Shown: positions 8,716-17,338, counted from the stretch's first letter. The stretch: 64,000 bases of DNA from Sphaerisporangium siamense (GCF_014205275.1 NZ_JACHND010000001.1:7192001-7256000), one strand, 5' to 3'. Made by a program: numbers and translations. Notes: generated by a model not told the origin, from the letters alone.

Positions 8716-10893
8716 ATGAGCAGGCCGGCTGACGACGCCTCCCACGGCATGTTGCTGGACGAGGAACTGGGCGCGGCGGTCCGCCGCACCGGGGCCTCGG
8801 GCGGGGCCGTCTACCTGCTCACCCGGCAGGAGCCGGTGCTGGCCCTGGTGACGTTGTGCGGTCCGCTCCTGGAGTTCGCCCTCCCCTGGCGGCGCCTGCC
8901 GCTGGACACCCCCGCCCCGATCACCGACGCGGTGCGCGAGAACAGCCTGGTGTGGATCGGCCGTCAGGAGGCCCTGGCCCGCCGGTATCCGCGCCTGGCC
9001 GCGGCCTTCCCCCACGAGCTCTCGGTGGCCGCCGTCCCCCTGACCGGCGCCCGGCGCCGCTGGGGGGCGCTGCTGCTGATCTGGCTCGACGAGCATCCGC
9101 CCGAGCTCACCAGGCGCGAACGCACCACCATCACGGCCAGCGCGCGGCGGCTCACCCGCGCGCTGGACGACGCCGCCCAGCTTCCCGTCATCCCCGAGCA
9201 GCCCCGCATCGCCCCGCTGGACCGTCCCCAGGCCGCGCAGCCGAGCCTCGCGGCCATCGACTTCGCCGAACGCCTGCCCGGCGCCCTGGCCCTCGACCTG
9301 GAGGGCCACATCACCTTCGTCACCGCCCGCGCGGCCGACCTCCTCGGCCGCAGCCCCGACCAACTGCTCGGCACCCTGCCGTGGCAGTCGCTGCCCTGGC
9401 TGGACGACCCCATCTACGAGGACCACTACCGCACCGCGGTCGCCACCCGCGAGCCGGTCTCCTACTCCGTGCTGCGCCCGCCGGATCAGTGGCTCGCCAT
9501 GCAGCTCCATCCGGACGCCTCCGGCATCAGCGCGCTCATCACCCCCGTGGGCGCCGGGCAGACCCCGCCCGCCACCCCCTCGCGCAGCCTTCCGGCGTCC
9601 GGCATCGCCGGCGTGGGCCGCCTGTACCAGTTGATCCACCTGGCGGCCGCGCTCACCGAGACCGTCGGCGTGCAGGACGTCGTCGACCTGATCGCCGACC
9701 AGGTCCTGCCCGCCTTCGGCGCCCAGGGCATGGTCCTGAACACTTTGGACGCCGGCCGCCTGAAGATCATCGGATACCGCGACTACGACCCCAGGCGCAT
9801 CGAGATGCTGGACGGCCTGCACCTGGAGAGCGACCTCACCCCCGTCGGCCACGTGCTCGCCAGCGGCACCCCCGCCTTCTTCTGCGCCCCCGAAGAGATG
9901 GCCCGCGACTACCCGCAGGCGCCCGCGATCAGCGGCAAGCAGGCGTGGGCGTTCCTGCCGCTGATCACCTCCGGCCAGCCGGTCGGCTGCTGCGTCCTCT
10001 CCTACCGCCACCCCCACACGTTCACCGCCGACGAACGCGCCACCCTCACCTCGCTGGCGGCCCTCATCGCCCAGGCCCTGGACCGCGCCCGGCTGTACGA
10101 CGCCAAACACTCCCTGGCCCACAGCCTCCAGCAGGCCCTCCTCCCGCACATCATGCCGGTCATCCCGGGCCTCACCGCCGCGGCCCGGTACCTGCCCGCG
10201 AGCCACGGCATGGACGTCGGAGGCGACTTCTACGACCTCATCCGCCTCGACGACTCCACCGCCGTCGCGGTCATCGGCGACGTCGAAGGCCACAGCGTCA
10301 CCGCCGCCGCGCTGATGGGCCAGGTCCGCACCGCCGTCCACTCCCACGCCACCACCGGCGTGCCCCCCGAGGAGGTGCTCGCCCGCACCAGCCGCGTCCT
10401 GGCCGACTTCGAGTCCGACCTGTTCGTCTCCTGCCTCTACGTCCACATCAACCTGGCGCGTGGCCGTGCCCGCCTGGCCAGCGCCGGCCACCTGCCGCCG
10501 GTCCTGCGCCACCCCCAGGGGCACACCGAGGTCCCCGGCATCCCCCCTGGCCTGCTGATGGGCATCGACCCCACGACCACCTACGAGAGCACAGAGATCT
10601 CCATGCCGCCGGGCACGCTGCTGGCCCTGTTCACCGACGGCCTCGTCGAGAAGCCCGGCACCGACATCACCGACAACATCGACAACCTGGCCACCCGGCT
10701 CCTGCACGCCCCCAACCCGGACGTGGACGCCCTCGCCGACAGCCTGATCCGCCACGCCACCCAGGCCGTCAGCCGCGACGACGACATCGCCCTCCTGCTC
10801 ATCGCCACCGACCCGGCCGACGGGGACCACGACCACGCCGATACGCCTTCGGGACAGGAATACGGCAAGGTAGGCGATGGAAGGTTACCGTGA
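8716..10893 (+). CDS. GAF-PAS-GAF PP2C-type (RsbU/SpoIIE-like) serine phosphatase
   Basis: 725 aa cytoplasmic phosphatase. N-terminal GAF-like region (about 10-150), a PAS domain (about 190-285, ALALDLEGHITFVTARAADLLG), a second GAF (about 310-460) and a SpoIIE/PP2C catalytic domain (about 480-705) with metal-site motifs GGDFYDL (501), IGDVEGHS, SAGHLPPVL and TDGLVE (640). Such enzymes dephosphorylate anti-anti-sigma factors and oppose RsbW-like kinases; one such kinase is encoded at 16064. ATG has GGAG at 6 nt. The 266 bp before it contain no gene. Monocistronic or leading the aldo/keto reductase 22 bp downstream. Confidence 0.92.
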   Translation: MSRPADDASHGMLLDEELGAAVRRTGASGGAVYLLTRQEPVLALVTLCGPLLEFALPWRRLPLDTPAPITDAVRENSLVWIGRQEALARRYPRLAAAFPHELSVAAVPLTGARRRWGALLLIWLDEHPPELTRRERTTITASARRLTRALDDAAQLPVIPEQPRIAPLDRPQAAQPSLAAIDFAERLPGALALDLEGHITFVTARAADLLGRSPDQLLGTLPWQSLPWLDDPIYEDHYRTAVATREPVSYSVLRPPDQWLAMQLHPDASGISALITPVGAGQTPPATPSRSLPASGIAGVGRLYQLIHLAAALTETVGVQDVVDLIADQVLPAFGAQGMVLNTLDAGRLKIIGYRDYDPRRIEMLDGLHLESDLTPVGHVLASGTPAFFCAPEEMARDYPQAPAISGKQAWAFLPLITSGQPVGCCVLSYRHPHTFTADERATLTSLAALIAQALDRARLYDAKHSLAHSLQQALLPHIMPVIPGLTAAARYLPASHGMDVGGDFYDLIRLDDSTAVAVIGDVEGHSVTAAALMGQVRTAVHSHATTGVPPEEVLARTSRVLADFESDLFVSCLYVHINLARGRARLASAGHLPPVLRHPQGHTEVPGIPPGLLMGIDPTTTYESTEISMPPGTLLALFTDGLVEKPGTDITDNIDNLATRLLHAPNPDVDALADSLIRHATQAVSRDDDIALLLIATDPADGDHDHADTPSGQEYGKVGDGRLP

Positions 10894-10915
10894 CGAGACC
10901 AAGTGAGGCCAGGCG

Positions 10916-11758
10916 ATGACCATGACTTTCGAGTCATCCGTCCCCGAGGTACGGCTCAACAACGACGTGCGGATTCCGCAGCTCGGGTTCGGCGTCTTCA
11001 AGGTGCCCGAGCCGGAGACGGCCGCCGCGGTCACCACCGCGCTGGAGAGCGGCTACCGCAGCATCGACACCGCCGCCGTCTACGGCAACGAGACGGCCGT
11101 CGGCGCGGCGCTGGCCAAGTCGGACGTGCCCCGCGACGAGATCTTCGTCACCACCAAGCTGTGGAACGACTCCCAGGGGTACGACGCGGCGCTGGCCGGC
11201 TTCGACGAGAGCCTCGCCCGGCTCGGGCTCGACTACGTCGACCTCTACCTGATCCACTGGCCCGCCCCCGCCAAAGACCTCTACCTCGACACCTGGCGCG
11301 CCTTCGAGAAGCTGTACGCCGACGAGCGGGTCCGCGCGATCGGCGTGTCCAACTTCCAGCCGGCCCACCTGCGGCGCCTGCTGGAGCACACGGGCGTGGT
11401 CCCCGTCCTGAACCAGATCGAACTGCACCCCTACCTCCAGCAGGAGGAACTCCGCGCCCTGCACGCCGAGCACGGCATCGCGACCGAGGCGTGGAGCCCC
11501 ATCGCCCGCGGCGGCGCGCTGCTCCAGGACCCGGTGATCACCTCCATCGCCGCCCGGCACGGCAGAACCCCGGCCCAGGTCGTCCTGCGCTGGCACATCC
11601 AGGTGGGCAACATCGTCATCCCCAAGTCGGTGACGCCGTCCCGCGTGCAGGAGAACATCGACATCTTCGATTTCTCCCTCACCGCCGAAGACCTCTCCGC
11701 CGTCACCACCCTCGACAACGGCACCCGCACCGGCCCCAACCCCGACACCTTCAACTGA
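10916..11758 (+). CDS. Aldo/keto reductase (2,5-diketo-gluconate reductase type)
   Basis: 280 aa TIM-barrel NADPH oxidoreductase of the AKR5-like group. Catalytic tetrad visible: D51 and Y56 (DTAAVYGNE), K81 (TTKLWN), H114 (LIHWP); NADPH clamp IPKSVTPSRVQENIDIF near the C terminus. Reduces aldehydes/ketones to alcohols; substrate not predictable. It starts 22 bp after the phosphatase stop and may be co-transcribed. A second ATG two codons in (10922) is equally possible. Confidence 0.92.
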   Translation: MTMTFESSVPEVRLNNDVRIPQLGFGVFKVPEPETAAAVTTALESGYRSIDTAAVYGNETAVGAALAKSDVPRDEIFVTTKLWNDSQGYDAALAGFDESLARLGLDYVDLYLIHWPAPAKDLYLDTWRAFEKLYADERVRAIGVSNFQPAHLRRLLEHTGVVPVLNQIELHPYLQQEELRALHAEHGIATEAWSPIARGGALLQDPVITSIAARHGRTPAQVVLRWHIQVGNIVIPKSVTPSRVQENIDIFDFSLTAEDLSAVTTLDNGTRTGPNPDTFN

Positions 11759-12000
11759 CCCCCTCCTCTCGTCCCACCCGCGTCCAGAGGTCTCGTGCCC
11801 ACCCGTGGCCGTCCGCTGGGGTCGGCCGCCGCAGGCCCACCCAGAAGTACGCGAGGACTCAGCGCGTGACCGAGGAGGGCGCGACGCGAGAAGGGATAGG
11901 AAAGCAACCGGAGAGGTAGAGGCACAGGCAACCGAGGTAGAGCAGAGCGATGAGATAAGAGGCGTGGAGGGGCGAGACGGGAGCGTGGCGATCCAGGTAT

Positions 12001-12669
12001 TCAGGTCGCGTCGATGTCGGCGGCGAAGCGGTCCCAGGCGGCTTGGCGGGAGATGCCGAGGGCTTCGCCGATCCTCGCCCATGTGACGTCACGGTCGCGG
12101 AGGACGCGTACCCATGCCCGCAGGTCGCACTCGGCCTGTTCGACGGTGAGCGCCTGCCGGGGCAGGGCGGCGAGCAGATCCTCGTCGCTCATCCCGGAGA
12201 TCCACTCGTCAGCGTCCGGATCCGGCCCGAGCTGCACCCGCCGGACCCGCCCCGCCACTCCCCGGCCGGCTCGCCCGTCTCGCCACCCGTCGATCTGCCC
12301 GTCCGTTTCCCCTCCGGTCCCCTCCTCTTGTCTCCCTCTGGTCCCCTCTTCGTGTCTCCCTTCGGCGTCCTCGACCCGTCCCCCGCCGGCGCGCTCGGCC
12401 GCTCCCTCACCGACTTCCGCGCCCACACCGTCATCGTCAGCGCCGCCCCGCCGGCCGGTGGACGGGTCGTCCGGCGCGGCGTGCTCGCAGGGGTGAGGTG
12501 CCGGTTCGGTGATCAATCGGTGGCAGAGGGACACGCAGGTATCGCAGATGTAGACGCCCGGGCCGGCGATGACCGTCGCCGACTCGGAGTGGGGCTTTCC
12601 GCAGAAGGAGCAGCGGGTCGCCAGTTCGGTGATCGGCGTCACCTGACGGATGCGCTTGCTTCGCGTCAC
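12001..12669 (-). CDS. ClpX-type zinc-finger protein with C-terminal helix-turn-helix
   Basis: 222 aa, GTG start. Residues ~18-52 match the ClpX zinc-binding domain (C20, C23, C42, C45 in [17 protein letters not shown] and [10 protein letters not shown]), normally a dimerising, adaptor- and substrate-binding module of the ClpXP unfoldase; here no AAA+ domain follows. A charged Glu/Gly/Arg linker (about 65-145) contains an 8-residue tandem repeat, and the end ([23 protein letters not shown], about 196-218) is a predicted HTH. Known actinobacterial proteins with this two-part layout are annotated as putative DNA-binding or Clp-linked proteins of unknown role. Divergent from the next gene across a large dyad. 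The family match is clear, the function not. Confidence 0.8.
   Translation of the reverse strand: MTRSKRIRQVTPITELATRCSFCGKPHSESATVIAGPGVYICDTCVSLCHRLITEPAPHPCEHAAPDDPSTGRRGGADDDGVGAEVGEGAAERAGGGRVEDAEGRHEEGTRGRQEEGTGGETDGQIDGWRDGRAGRGVAGRVRRVQLGPDPDADEWISGMSDEDLLAALPRQALTVEQAECDLRAWVRVLRDRDVTWARIGEALGISRQAAWDRFAADIDAT
12316..12363. repeat. 24-bp tandem repeat, 2 copies, in the zinc-finger gene linker
   Basis: Two diverged copies of a 24-bp unit beginning GGTCCCCTC encode RHEEGTRG and RQEEGTGG on the minus strand. The repeat is in frame and lengthens the hydrophilic linker between the zinc finger and the HTH. Confidence 0.6.
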
Positions 12670-12699
12670 GCGCCAACCATGCCACTTTCCCTCTCATCT

Positions 12700-12743
12700 G
12701 TCAGCCCTGCCTTGACAAGCAATCACGTCAAGGGCAGGCTGAC
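12700..12743. promoter_or_regulatory. Large imperfect dyad between divergent genes
   Basis: GTCAGCCCTGCCTTGA (12700-12715) and TCAAGGGCAGGCTGAC (12728-12743) are inverted with 13 of 16 positions matching and a 12-nt centre. It fills most of the 79 bp between the zinc-finger/HTH gene and the hydrolase gene and contains TTGACA. Likely a regulator binding site covering both promoters; the HTH protein itself is an obvious candidate ligand (inference). Confidence 0.6.
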
Positions 12744-12748
12744 AAATC

Positions 12749-14500
12749 ATGATCCACGACGCACGGCACAGCTCCATGGGCATACCCGCCCTGTATCGCG
12801 TTCCCAGCCACAGCGGGCGCGGCCGTGCGTTCGAGGCTAGTGGCATCGACGTGGCGACCCTCGGCTACGCGGAGGAAGAATTCCTCCTTAAAGGCACCGC
12901 TTTTTCCTACCGGGACACGACCACGGCGCGCTCCCACGGGGGCACCGGCCCCGGCGCGGTGACCGTCCACGCGCAGGCGCCGTACGTCACGAGGATCCTC
13001 GTCCGTACGCCCGCGCGGCGGGAGCGGTTCGCCGGGACGGTCGTGGTCGAGTGGCTGAACGTCGCCGACTTCGTGGACGCGGGCGTCGAGTGGACCTACA
13101 CCTACCCCGAGTTGGTGCGGCGCGGAATGGCGTGGGTGGGCGTCTCGGCGCAGTGCGCCGGGGTGATCGGCGGCCCCCGCCCCGTCCAGGGCCCGGCCCC
13201 CGGCGGGCTCAAGGCGTGGGACCTGGAGCGGTACGGCAGGCTTGAGCACCCCGGGGACGACTGGTCGTACGACATGTACTCCCAGGCGGGCCGGGTGGTA
13301 CGTGACATGTTCCCCGGCGCGCGGCTCATCGGGGCCGGGGTGTCGCAGGCGGCCTACCGGCTCACGACGTACATCAACAAGATCGACCCGCTCGACCGGA
13401 TCTACGACGGTTTCCTCGCGCACAGCCGGGTCGGGGCGGCGGCGCCGCTCGCCTTACCGGACCGGCCGGAACGGACCGACTGGCGCCCGGTCCCGTTCCG
13501 CGACGACCTCCGCGTGCCCGTCCTGGCCCTCCAGACCGAGACCGACGTCGTCACACTGGGGTACATGGCGGCCCGGCAGCCGGACGGCGAGCGCTTCCGC
13601 CTGTGGGAGGTCGCCGGCGCGGCACACGTCGACACCTACAACGACGCGGCCACCAGCGGCGCGGTCACCTCCGCCGTACTAGCCGCCGGAACCCTCCCCG
13701 GCCTGACTTCCGGAGCCTTTCCCGGCCACGCCCCCGACACCCTCCCCGGCCACACCGCCGAAGCCCGCCCTGGCCACACCCCTGGAAACGTCCCCGGCCA
13801 CACATCCGGAGCCTTTCGCGGCCACACTCCCGAGACCCTCCCCGGCCGCATGCCCGAACCTCTTCCCGGCCGTACATCCGACGCCCGTTTCGGACTCGCT
13901 TCCGGAGCGTTCCCGGGGCCTGCCGCCGGAGCCTCCTCAGGACGCACGGGATCGTCCCGAGGTCTCACCAGAAGATCATCCCCTGACCTCGCCGCCGGAT
14001 TCGCGGCCGGGCCCGGGGCGGGGGCCGCCGCCATGGCCGCCGCGCTGGCGCCCCGCACGCGGGCCTGCGGCCTCGACTTCCCGTACCTCGTCAACTCCGC
14101 GCCGCAGCACCACTATGTCGCCAAGGCTGCCCTGTACCACCTCGACCGGTGGATCCGCGACGACATCCCGCCGCCGCACGCGCCCCGCCTGGCCACCGTC
14201 TCCGGCTCGCCACCCGCTCTGGTCCGCGACGCCTACGGCAACACCCTCGGCGGAATCCGCACCCCCTGGATGGACGCCCCCACCGCCGTACTCACCGGCA
14301 TCAGCCCCGACGACGGCCTCCTGGAACGCCTCTTCGGCCTGACCGTCCCGTTCTCGAAGGAGATCCTCGCGACCCTGTACGCGGACGACGCCGCCTACCG
14401 CACGGCCTTCACCCAGGCCACCGACACCGCCGTCCGCGAAGGCTTCCTCCTCGACTCCGACGCCCCCTTGATCAAGTCCTGGCCCTCACCACCCAGGTGA
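12749..14500 (+). CDS. Alpha/beta hydrolase-domain protein with an internal 8-residue repeat insert
   Basis: 583 aa. Body resembles the alpha/beta hydrolase domain family (PF20091-like): opening YAEEEFLLKGTAFSY, a nucleophile-elbow-like GAGVSQAAY (S199), and GAAHVDTYN (H293) as likely catalytic His. Between this His and the conserved C-terminal part (residue ~425 on, LDFPYLVNSAPQHHYVAKAAL) lies an extra ~110-residue low-complexity stretch made of 8-residue repeats (314-401). No signal peptide. Reaction unknown, probably ester or amide hydrolysis. ATG at 12749 lacks a good ribosome site; ATG 12776 is an alternative. Codon 236 is TTA. Divergent from the zinc-finger/HTH gene. Confidence 0.8.
   Translation: MIHDARHSSMGIPALYRVPSHSGRGRAFEASGIDVATLGYAEEEFLLKGTAFSYRDTTTARSHGGTGPGAVTVHAQAPYVTRILVRTPARRERFAGTVVVEWLNVADFVDAGVEWTYTYPELVRRGMAWVGVSAQCAGVIGGPRPVQGPAPGGLKAWDLERYGRLEHPGDDWSYDMYSQAGRVVRDMFPGARLIGAGVSQAAYRLTTYINKIDPLDRIYDGFLAHSRVGAAAPLALPDRPERTDWRPVPFRDDLRVPVLALQTETDVVTLGYMAARQPDGERFRLWEVAGAAHVDTYNDAATSGAVTSAVLAAGTLPGLTSGAFPGHAPDTLPGHTAEARPGHTPGNVPGHTSGAFRGHTPETLPGRMPEPLPGRTSDARFGLASGAFPGPAAGASSGRTGSSRGLTRRSSPDLAAGFAAGPGAGAAAMAAALAPRTRACGLDFPYLVNSAPQHHYVAKAALYHLDRWIRDDIPPPHAPRLATVSGSPPALVRDAYGNTLGGIRTPWMDAPTAVLTGISPDDGLLERLFGLTVPFSKEILATLYADDAAYRTAFTQATDTAVREGFLLDSDAPLIKSWPSPPR
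13688..13951 (+). repeat. 24-bp (8-residue) tandem repeat, about 11 copies
   Basis: In-frame repeat in the hydrolase gene. Unit consensus is G/D/E-T/A-L/F/R-P-G-H-T/A-S/P/A, e.g. GTLPGLTS, GAFPGHAP, DTLPGHTA, EARPGHTP, GNVPGHTS, GAFRGHTP. Copies become more degenerate towards the end (DARFGLAS, GASSGRTG). Such a repeat is absent from what I know of this hydrolase family. Confidence 0.85.
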
Positions 14501-14528
14501 CCAGGCCGCTGCGGCTGAAATGGTTTCT

Positions 14529-14631
14529 TGGGTGGTTGAGGTGTGTTGACCCCACCCGTGCGGCCCCGTCGTGGCCGGGCACGGGTGGGATCAACACCCC
14601 CCAACCAGCCCACAAACACCTCAACCGCCCA
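14529..14631. terminator. Nested palindrome, probable bidirectional terminator
   Basis: Inner inverted repeat 14543-14561 / 14579-14597 matches at 18 of 19 positions, and its 17-nt loop carries a further GGCC/GGCC pair. An outer arm (14529-14544, TGGGTGGTTGAGGTGT) is inverted again at 14616-14631 with one mismatch. It sits between convergent genes (hydrolase stop 14500; XRE remnant stop 14621-14623 lies inside the outer arm). Suits a strong two-way terminator; a small palindromic mobile repeat is the alternative. Confidence 0.7.
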
Positions 14632-15413
14632 GGGATTCCACGTTGACGGTGTCCGGCTGTCCGCGCCCGAGTTGGGCGATCATGAATCCGCTCCTCATGC
14701 CGGTCGTGCATTGGGGGGCGACGATCTGGACGGTGATGTTGGGCCGTCGCGTGAGGTCGGAGATGATTTCCAACTGACGGCGCATCGTCTCAGGGGCGGC
14801 GACCGGACGCCGCAACACGTACTCGTCGCTGAGCGCCCACACCATGGGCGGGACCTCCCCATCGAGGATGGCCCCCCGCCGCACCCGCGCCCGCACGCGT
14901 TCGTCGACCTCGTCCGCGGTGATCCCCGGCGCCCCCAGGAATACCGACCTGGCGTAGTCCTCGGTCTGGAAGAGCCCTGGGACCAGCAGCGGATCCCATG
15001 TGCGCAGGACCGAGGCACGGGGTTCGATCTCCTCGGTCCAGCGGGTGAACCAGGCCGGCCCGGGGCTCTGGAGCATGAGGCGGTATAGGCGGTCGAAGTG
15101 GCCGTCACGGCCGAAAATCGCACGGCCGGACGAATTCGGACGACGGCGGGCGTTCCCCGCGTTCTATTTTTCCGATCATATCCGGACTGTAGGTGGTTCG
15201 TTCGCCGAGCTGAGGCTGTGAAAGCCCTGCCTTCTTCCGGCAGCGGCGCAATTCACTGCCGAAGAAAGCGCCGGGGCCGGCGTTCGGATCCAATGCGCGC
15301 TCTCGCCCCGCGAAACCCTCACCAAACCCTCCGCGATCCCGAGAATCCGCTTTTCGGAGTCTCGCACACGCCGACCGGCGAAGCGGGCCGGAACGAAGAC
15401 GTGATCCGGACAA
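14621..15413 (-). pseudogene. XRE-DUF5753 regulator, frameshifted and 3'-truncated
   Basis: The N-terminal HTH part (ELRRCRKKAGLSQPQLGERT then MIGKIERGERPPS) reads in one frame and hits a stop at 15105-15107; the DUF5753 part (FGRDGHFDRLYRLMLQSPGP onward, WDPLLVPGLFQTEDYARSV) continues in another frame from about 15117. The two halves join naturally at a CD-[shift]-FGRDGHF point, so a one-base insertion (or two-base loss) has split the gene. The 3' end stops at VESLGG, about 60 residues short of normal, exactly in the outer arm of the palindrome. Intact members are Scr1-type regulators paired with DUF397 proteins; no DUF397 gene is adjacent here. Confidence 0.75.
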
Positions 15414-15532
15414 CCATTTGTCGGTGGACTGTCATTACTTTCCGTTACTCACCGTCACGGTGGGCAGAGATGCCGAGGTCACGCGTGACGGGGCGCCCGC
15501 CCCCGTTCGTGGCGTCGAGCGAGGAGGCCATC

Positions 15533-15820
15533 TTGCCGAGGGGCAGGCACGAAGAAAGGGATGGTACGCCCGAAGCAGCACGACGGCGGAGCTGGGAGCC
15601 GGAGGCTCGGGCGGAGGCGGAGCGGCTGGGCGCCGCCGAACCCGGATGGGTGATCTTTTATGGGGTCTGGAGCCGGAGGTATTTCGCCTTCGCGATCAAG
15701 AAGGGGGTCGAGCCGGCGATGGTGGACGCACCGATCACGCGTGTTCTCCGGCTGCTGATGCGCGAGGCCGAGGGCTCGGACAGAGGCACCGATGAACCCG
15801 AGTATCCGGCATGTCGTTGA
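15533..15820 (+). CDS. Small hypothetical protein
   Basis: 95 aa, charged N-terminal half and a compact C-terminal half with PGWVIFYGVWSRRYFAFAI followed by ITRVLRLLMREAEG. The WVIFYGVWSRRY(F/Y)AFA pattern recalls short unnamed proteins often found near XRE-DUF5753 genes in actinomycetes (from memory). TTG start chosen because GAGGAGG lies 6 nt before it; no ATG or GTG suits. It lies divergent from the XRE remnant. Function unknown. Confidence 0.5.
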   Translation: MPRGRHEERDGTPEAARRRSWEPEARAEAERLGAAEPGWVIFYGVWSRRYFAFAIKKGVEPAMVDAPITRVLRLLMREAEGSDRGTDEPEYPACR

Positions 15821-15943
15821 ATCGTGAGGTCACGGCGTCAGCGCGCGAGAACAAGATCGAATTTACGCTCGCTTGACAGTTCGCGATCTATTGCTTTTCT
15901 TCATCGATTTCCGCCAGAGCCCACCCCCGGGCGAACAGCATAA

Positions 15944-15969
15944 ACCCGGACAGAGTACTGTTTCCGGGT
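15944..15969. promoter_or_regulatory. Short bulged hairpin before the RsbW-like gene
   Basis: ACCCGG-a-CAG / CTG-tt-CCGGGT with a 4-nt loop, 95 bp before the start of the HATPase gene. Could be an operator or the end of an upstream transcript. The rest of the 15821-16063 gap shows nothing clear. Confidence 0.3.
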
Positions 15970-16063
15970 CATAGACGGCGCGGGCTACCCCAGCGGGCGG
16001 GGAGAGCTGCTCCCCGGGCCGCCTTTCGTAGCGACAGGCCATCCGCACCAGACAAGGACTCTC

Positions 16064-16525
16064 ATGATCGGCACACCGGACGGTCCCCAGACCGTGTGCT
16101 GGGACATCCCCATGGACCCCGCCATCCTCGCCGACGTCCGTGGCAGGCTCCGGCGCACGCTGACGGAATGGCACCTCGGCGGCTCGCGGGACCTGGCGGA
16201 CGACATCGTGCTGGCGGCCTCCGAGGTCCTGAGCAACGCCGTGCTGTACGGCCTGCCACCGATCAAGCTGACGGTCCGCGTGAGCGACGACATGCTCTGC
16301 GCGGAGGTGACCGACCACGGCCGGGGCCGCCCCGAGCGCAAGACCCCCATGATCGACCACGCCGGCGTCCCGGACGGGGACGACGACACCGAGCACGGCC
16401 GGGGGCTCGCCATCGTCGAGGCGCTGTCGGACGAGTGGGGCGTCCAGCCGGCCGGCGACGGCGCCGCGAAGACCGTCTGGTTCCGCAAGAAGTGCCCTTT
16501 CCCCGCCAAGCCCGGCGACCACTAA
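16064..16525 (+). CDS. RsbW-like ATP-binding anti-sigma/regulatory kinase
   Basis: 153 aa single HATPase_c domain protein. N-box EVLSNAVLYG (about 47-56), G1-type TDHGRGRP and G2-type EHGRGLAIVEALSDEWG. ATG has an AAGGA site. Members bind sigma factors or phosphorylate STAS-domain anti-anti-sigma factors; the PP2C phosphatase at 8716 could oppose it, but no sigma or STAS gene is adjacent. Converges with the HD gene 10 bp away. Confidence 0.85.
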   Translation: MIGTPDGPQTVCWDIPMDPAILADVRGRLRRTLTEWHLGGSRDLADDIVLAASEVLSNAVLYGLPPIKLTVRVSDDMLCAEVTDHGRGRPERKTPMIDHAGVPDGDDDTEHGRGLAIVEALSDEWGVQPAGDGAAKTVWFRKKCPFPAKPGDH

Positions 16526-16535
16526 CCCGCGGGAC

Positions 16536-17174
16536 CTACTCGGGCCAGGCGGAGCCGCGGATGACCTCGACGAAGTCGATGTGGCGGTAGCCGGGGACGA
16601 AGTGTTCGAGGACGTCGGCGTTGACCGTGCCGAAGGTGGTGTCGGGGCGGTCCTTGAAGCCGTCGGTGAAGGCGGCGAGGATCCGGCGCTTGAAGTCGGG
16701 GCGCGGGTGGGCGGCGGTGACGGCCTCGATGTCGGCGGGGTCCAGGGCGTCGTGGCCGATGCCGAGCACGTCGGTCTCCACCCCGGCCGTGACCAGCGCC
16801 ACCTCGGGTTCCAGCCGGGAGGGGATCTCGGGTGTGGTGTGCAGGGCGATGCCCTCCCAGACCTTGCGCACGCTCTCCTCGGGGACGCCGTGCGCGCGCA
16901 GGAAGCGGCGTGCCTCGTCGGCGCCGTCCAGCTCGAAGCGCTGGTCGGTGCGCCGGTAGGTCTCGGTGAGCCCCAGGTCGTGGAACATGGCGCCGACGTA
17001 GAGCAGCTCGGGGTCGGCGGACAGCCCGAGCCTGCGTCCCTGGAGGGCGCCGAACAGGAAGACGCGGCGGGAGTGGTCGTACAGCAGGGGCGGCGCGGCG
17101 TCCCGCACGAGCGCGGTGGCCTCGGCGGCGAGGGCGGAGTCGGGGATTTCGATGCCGGCGATCGTCTCGCTCAT
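16536..17174 (-). CDS. HD-domain phosphohydrolase-like protein (cyanamide hydratase-like)
   Basis: 212 aa. HD-domain metal ligands are visible: H34 (LYDHSRRVFLFG), H65-D66 (AMFHDLGLT), and the later ALHTTPEIPSR segment. The arrangement resembles cyanamide hydratase-like HD proteins common in actinomycetes and fungi. Reaction not certain: hydration of a nitrile-like substrate or phosphohydrolysis. ATG chosen over a longer frame to 17372 because the upstream part reads as non-coding and AGGAG precedes this ATG. Confidence 0.8.
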   Translation of the reverse strand: MSETIAGIEIPDSALAAEATALVRDAAPPLLYDHSRRVFLFGALQGRRLGLSADPELLYVGAMFHDLGLTETYRRTDQRFELDGADEARRFLRAHGVPEESVRKVWEGIALHTTPEIPSRLEPEVALVTAGVETDVLGIGHDALDPADIEAVTAAHPRPDFKRRILAAFTDGFKDRPDTTFGTVNADVLEHFVPGYRHIDFVEVIRGSAWPE

Positions 17175-17338
17175 GCGTATGCGCTCCTGACGTATGGTCG
17201 GACGGCGGCGAGATGCTCTCACGTCAACTTTCGCAAGGGCGTGGTCTCTCCGGTCCCACACGCCGGGGCGTCTTCGGCACAGAAATGGGCATCGGCGGTC
17301 CGAGTCCGCGAGGAATGACCAAGACGGCGCAAAGCGCA

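Noticed and set aside
12316-13951. Repeats as CRISPR array
   Set aside because: 24-bp units are contiguous, in frame and degenerate, with no spacers and no cas genes.
15863-16522. Minus-strand frames opposite the RsbW-like gene
   Set aside because: Shadow reading; the plus strand carries the N-box and G-box of a HATPase.
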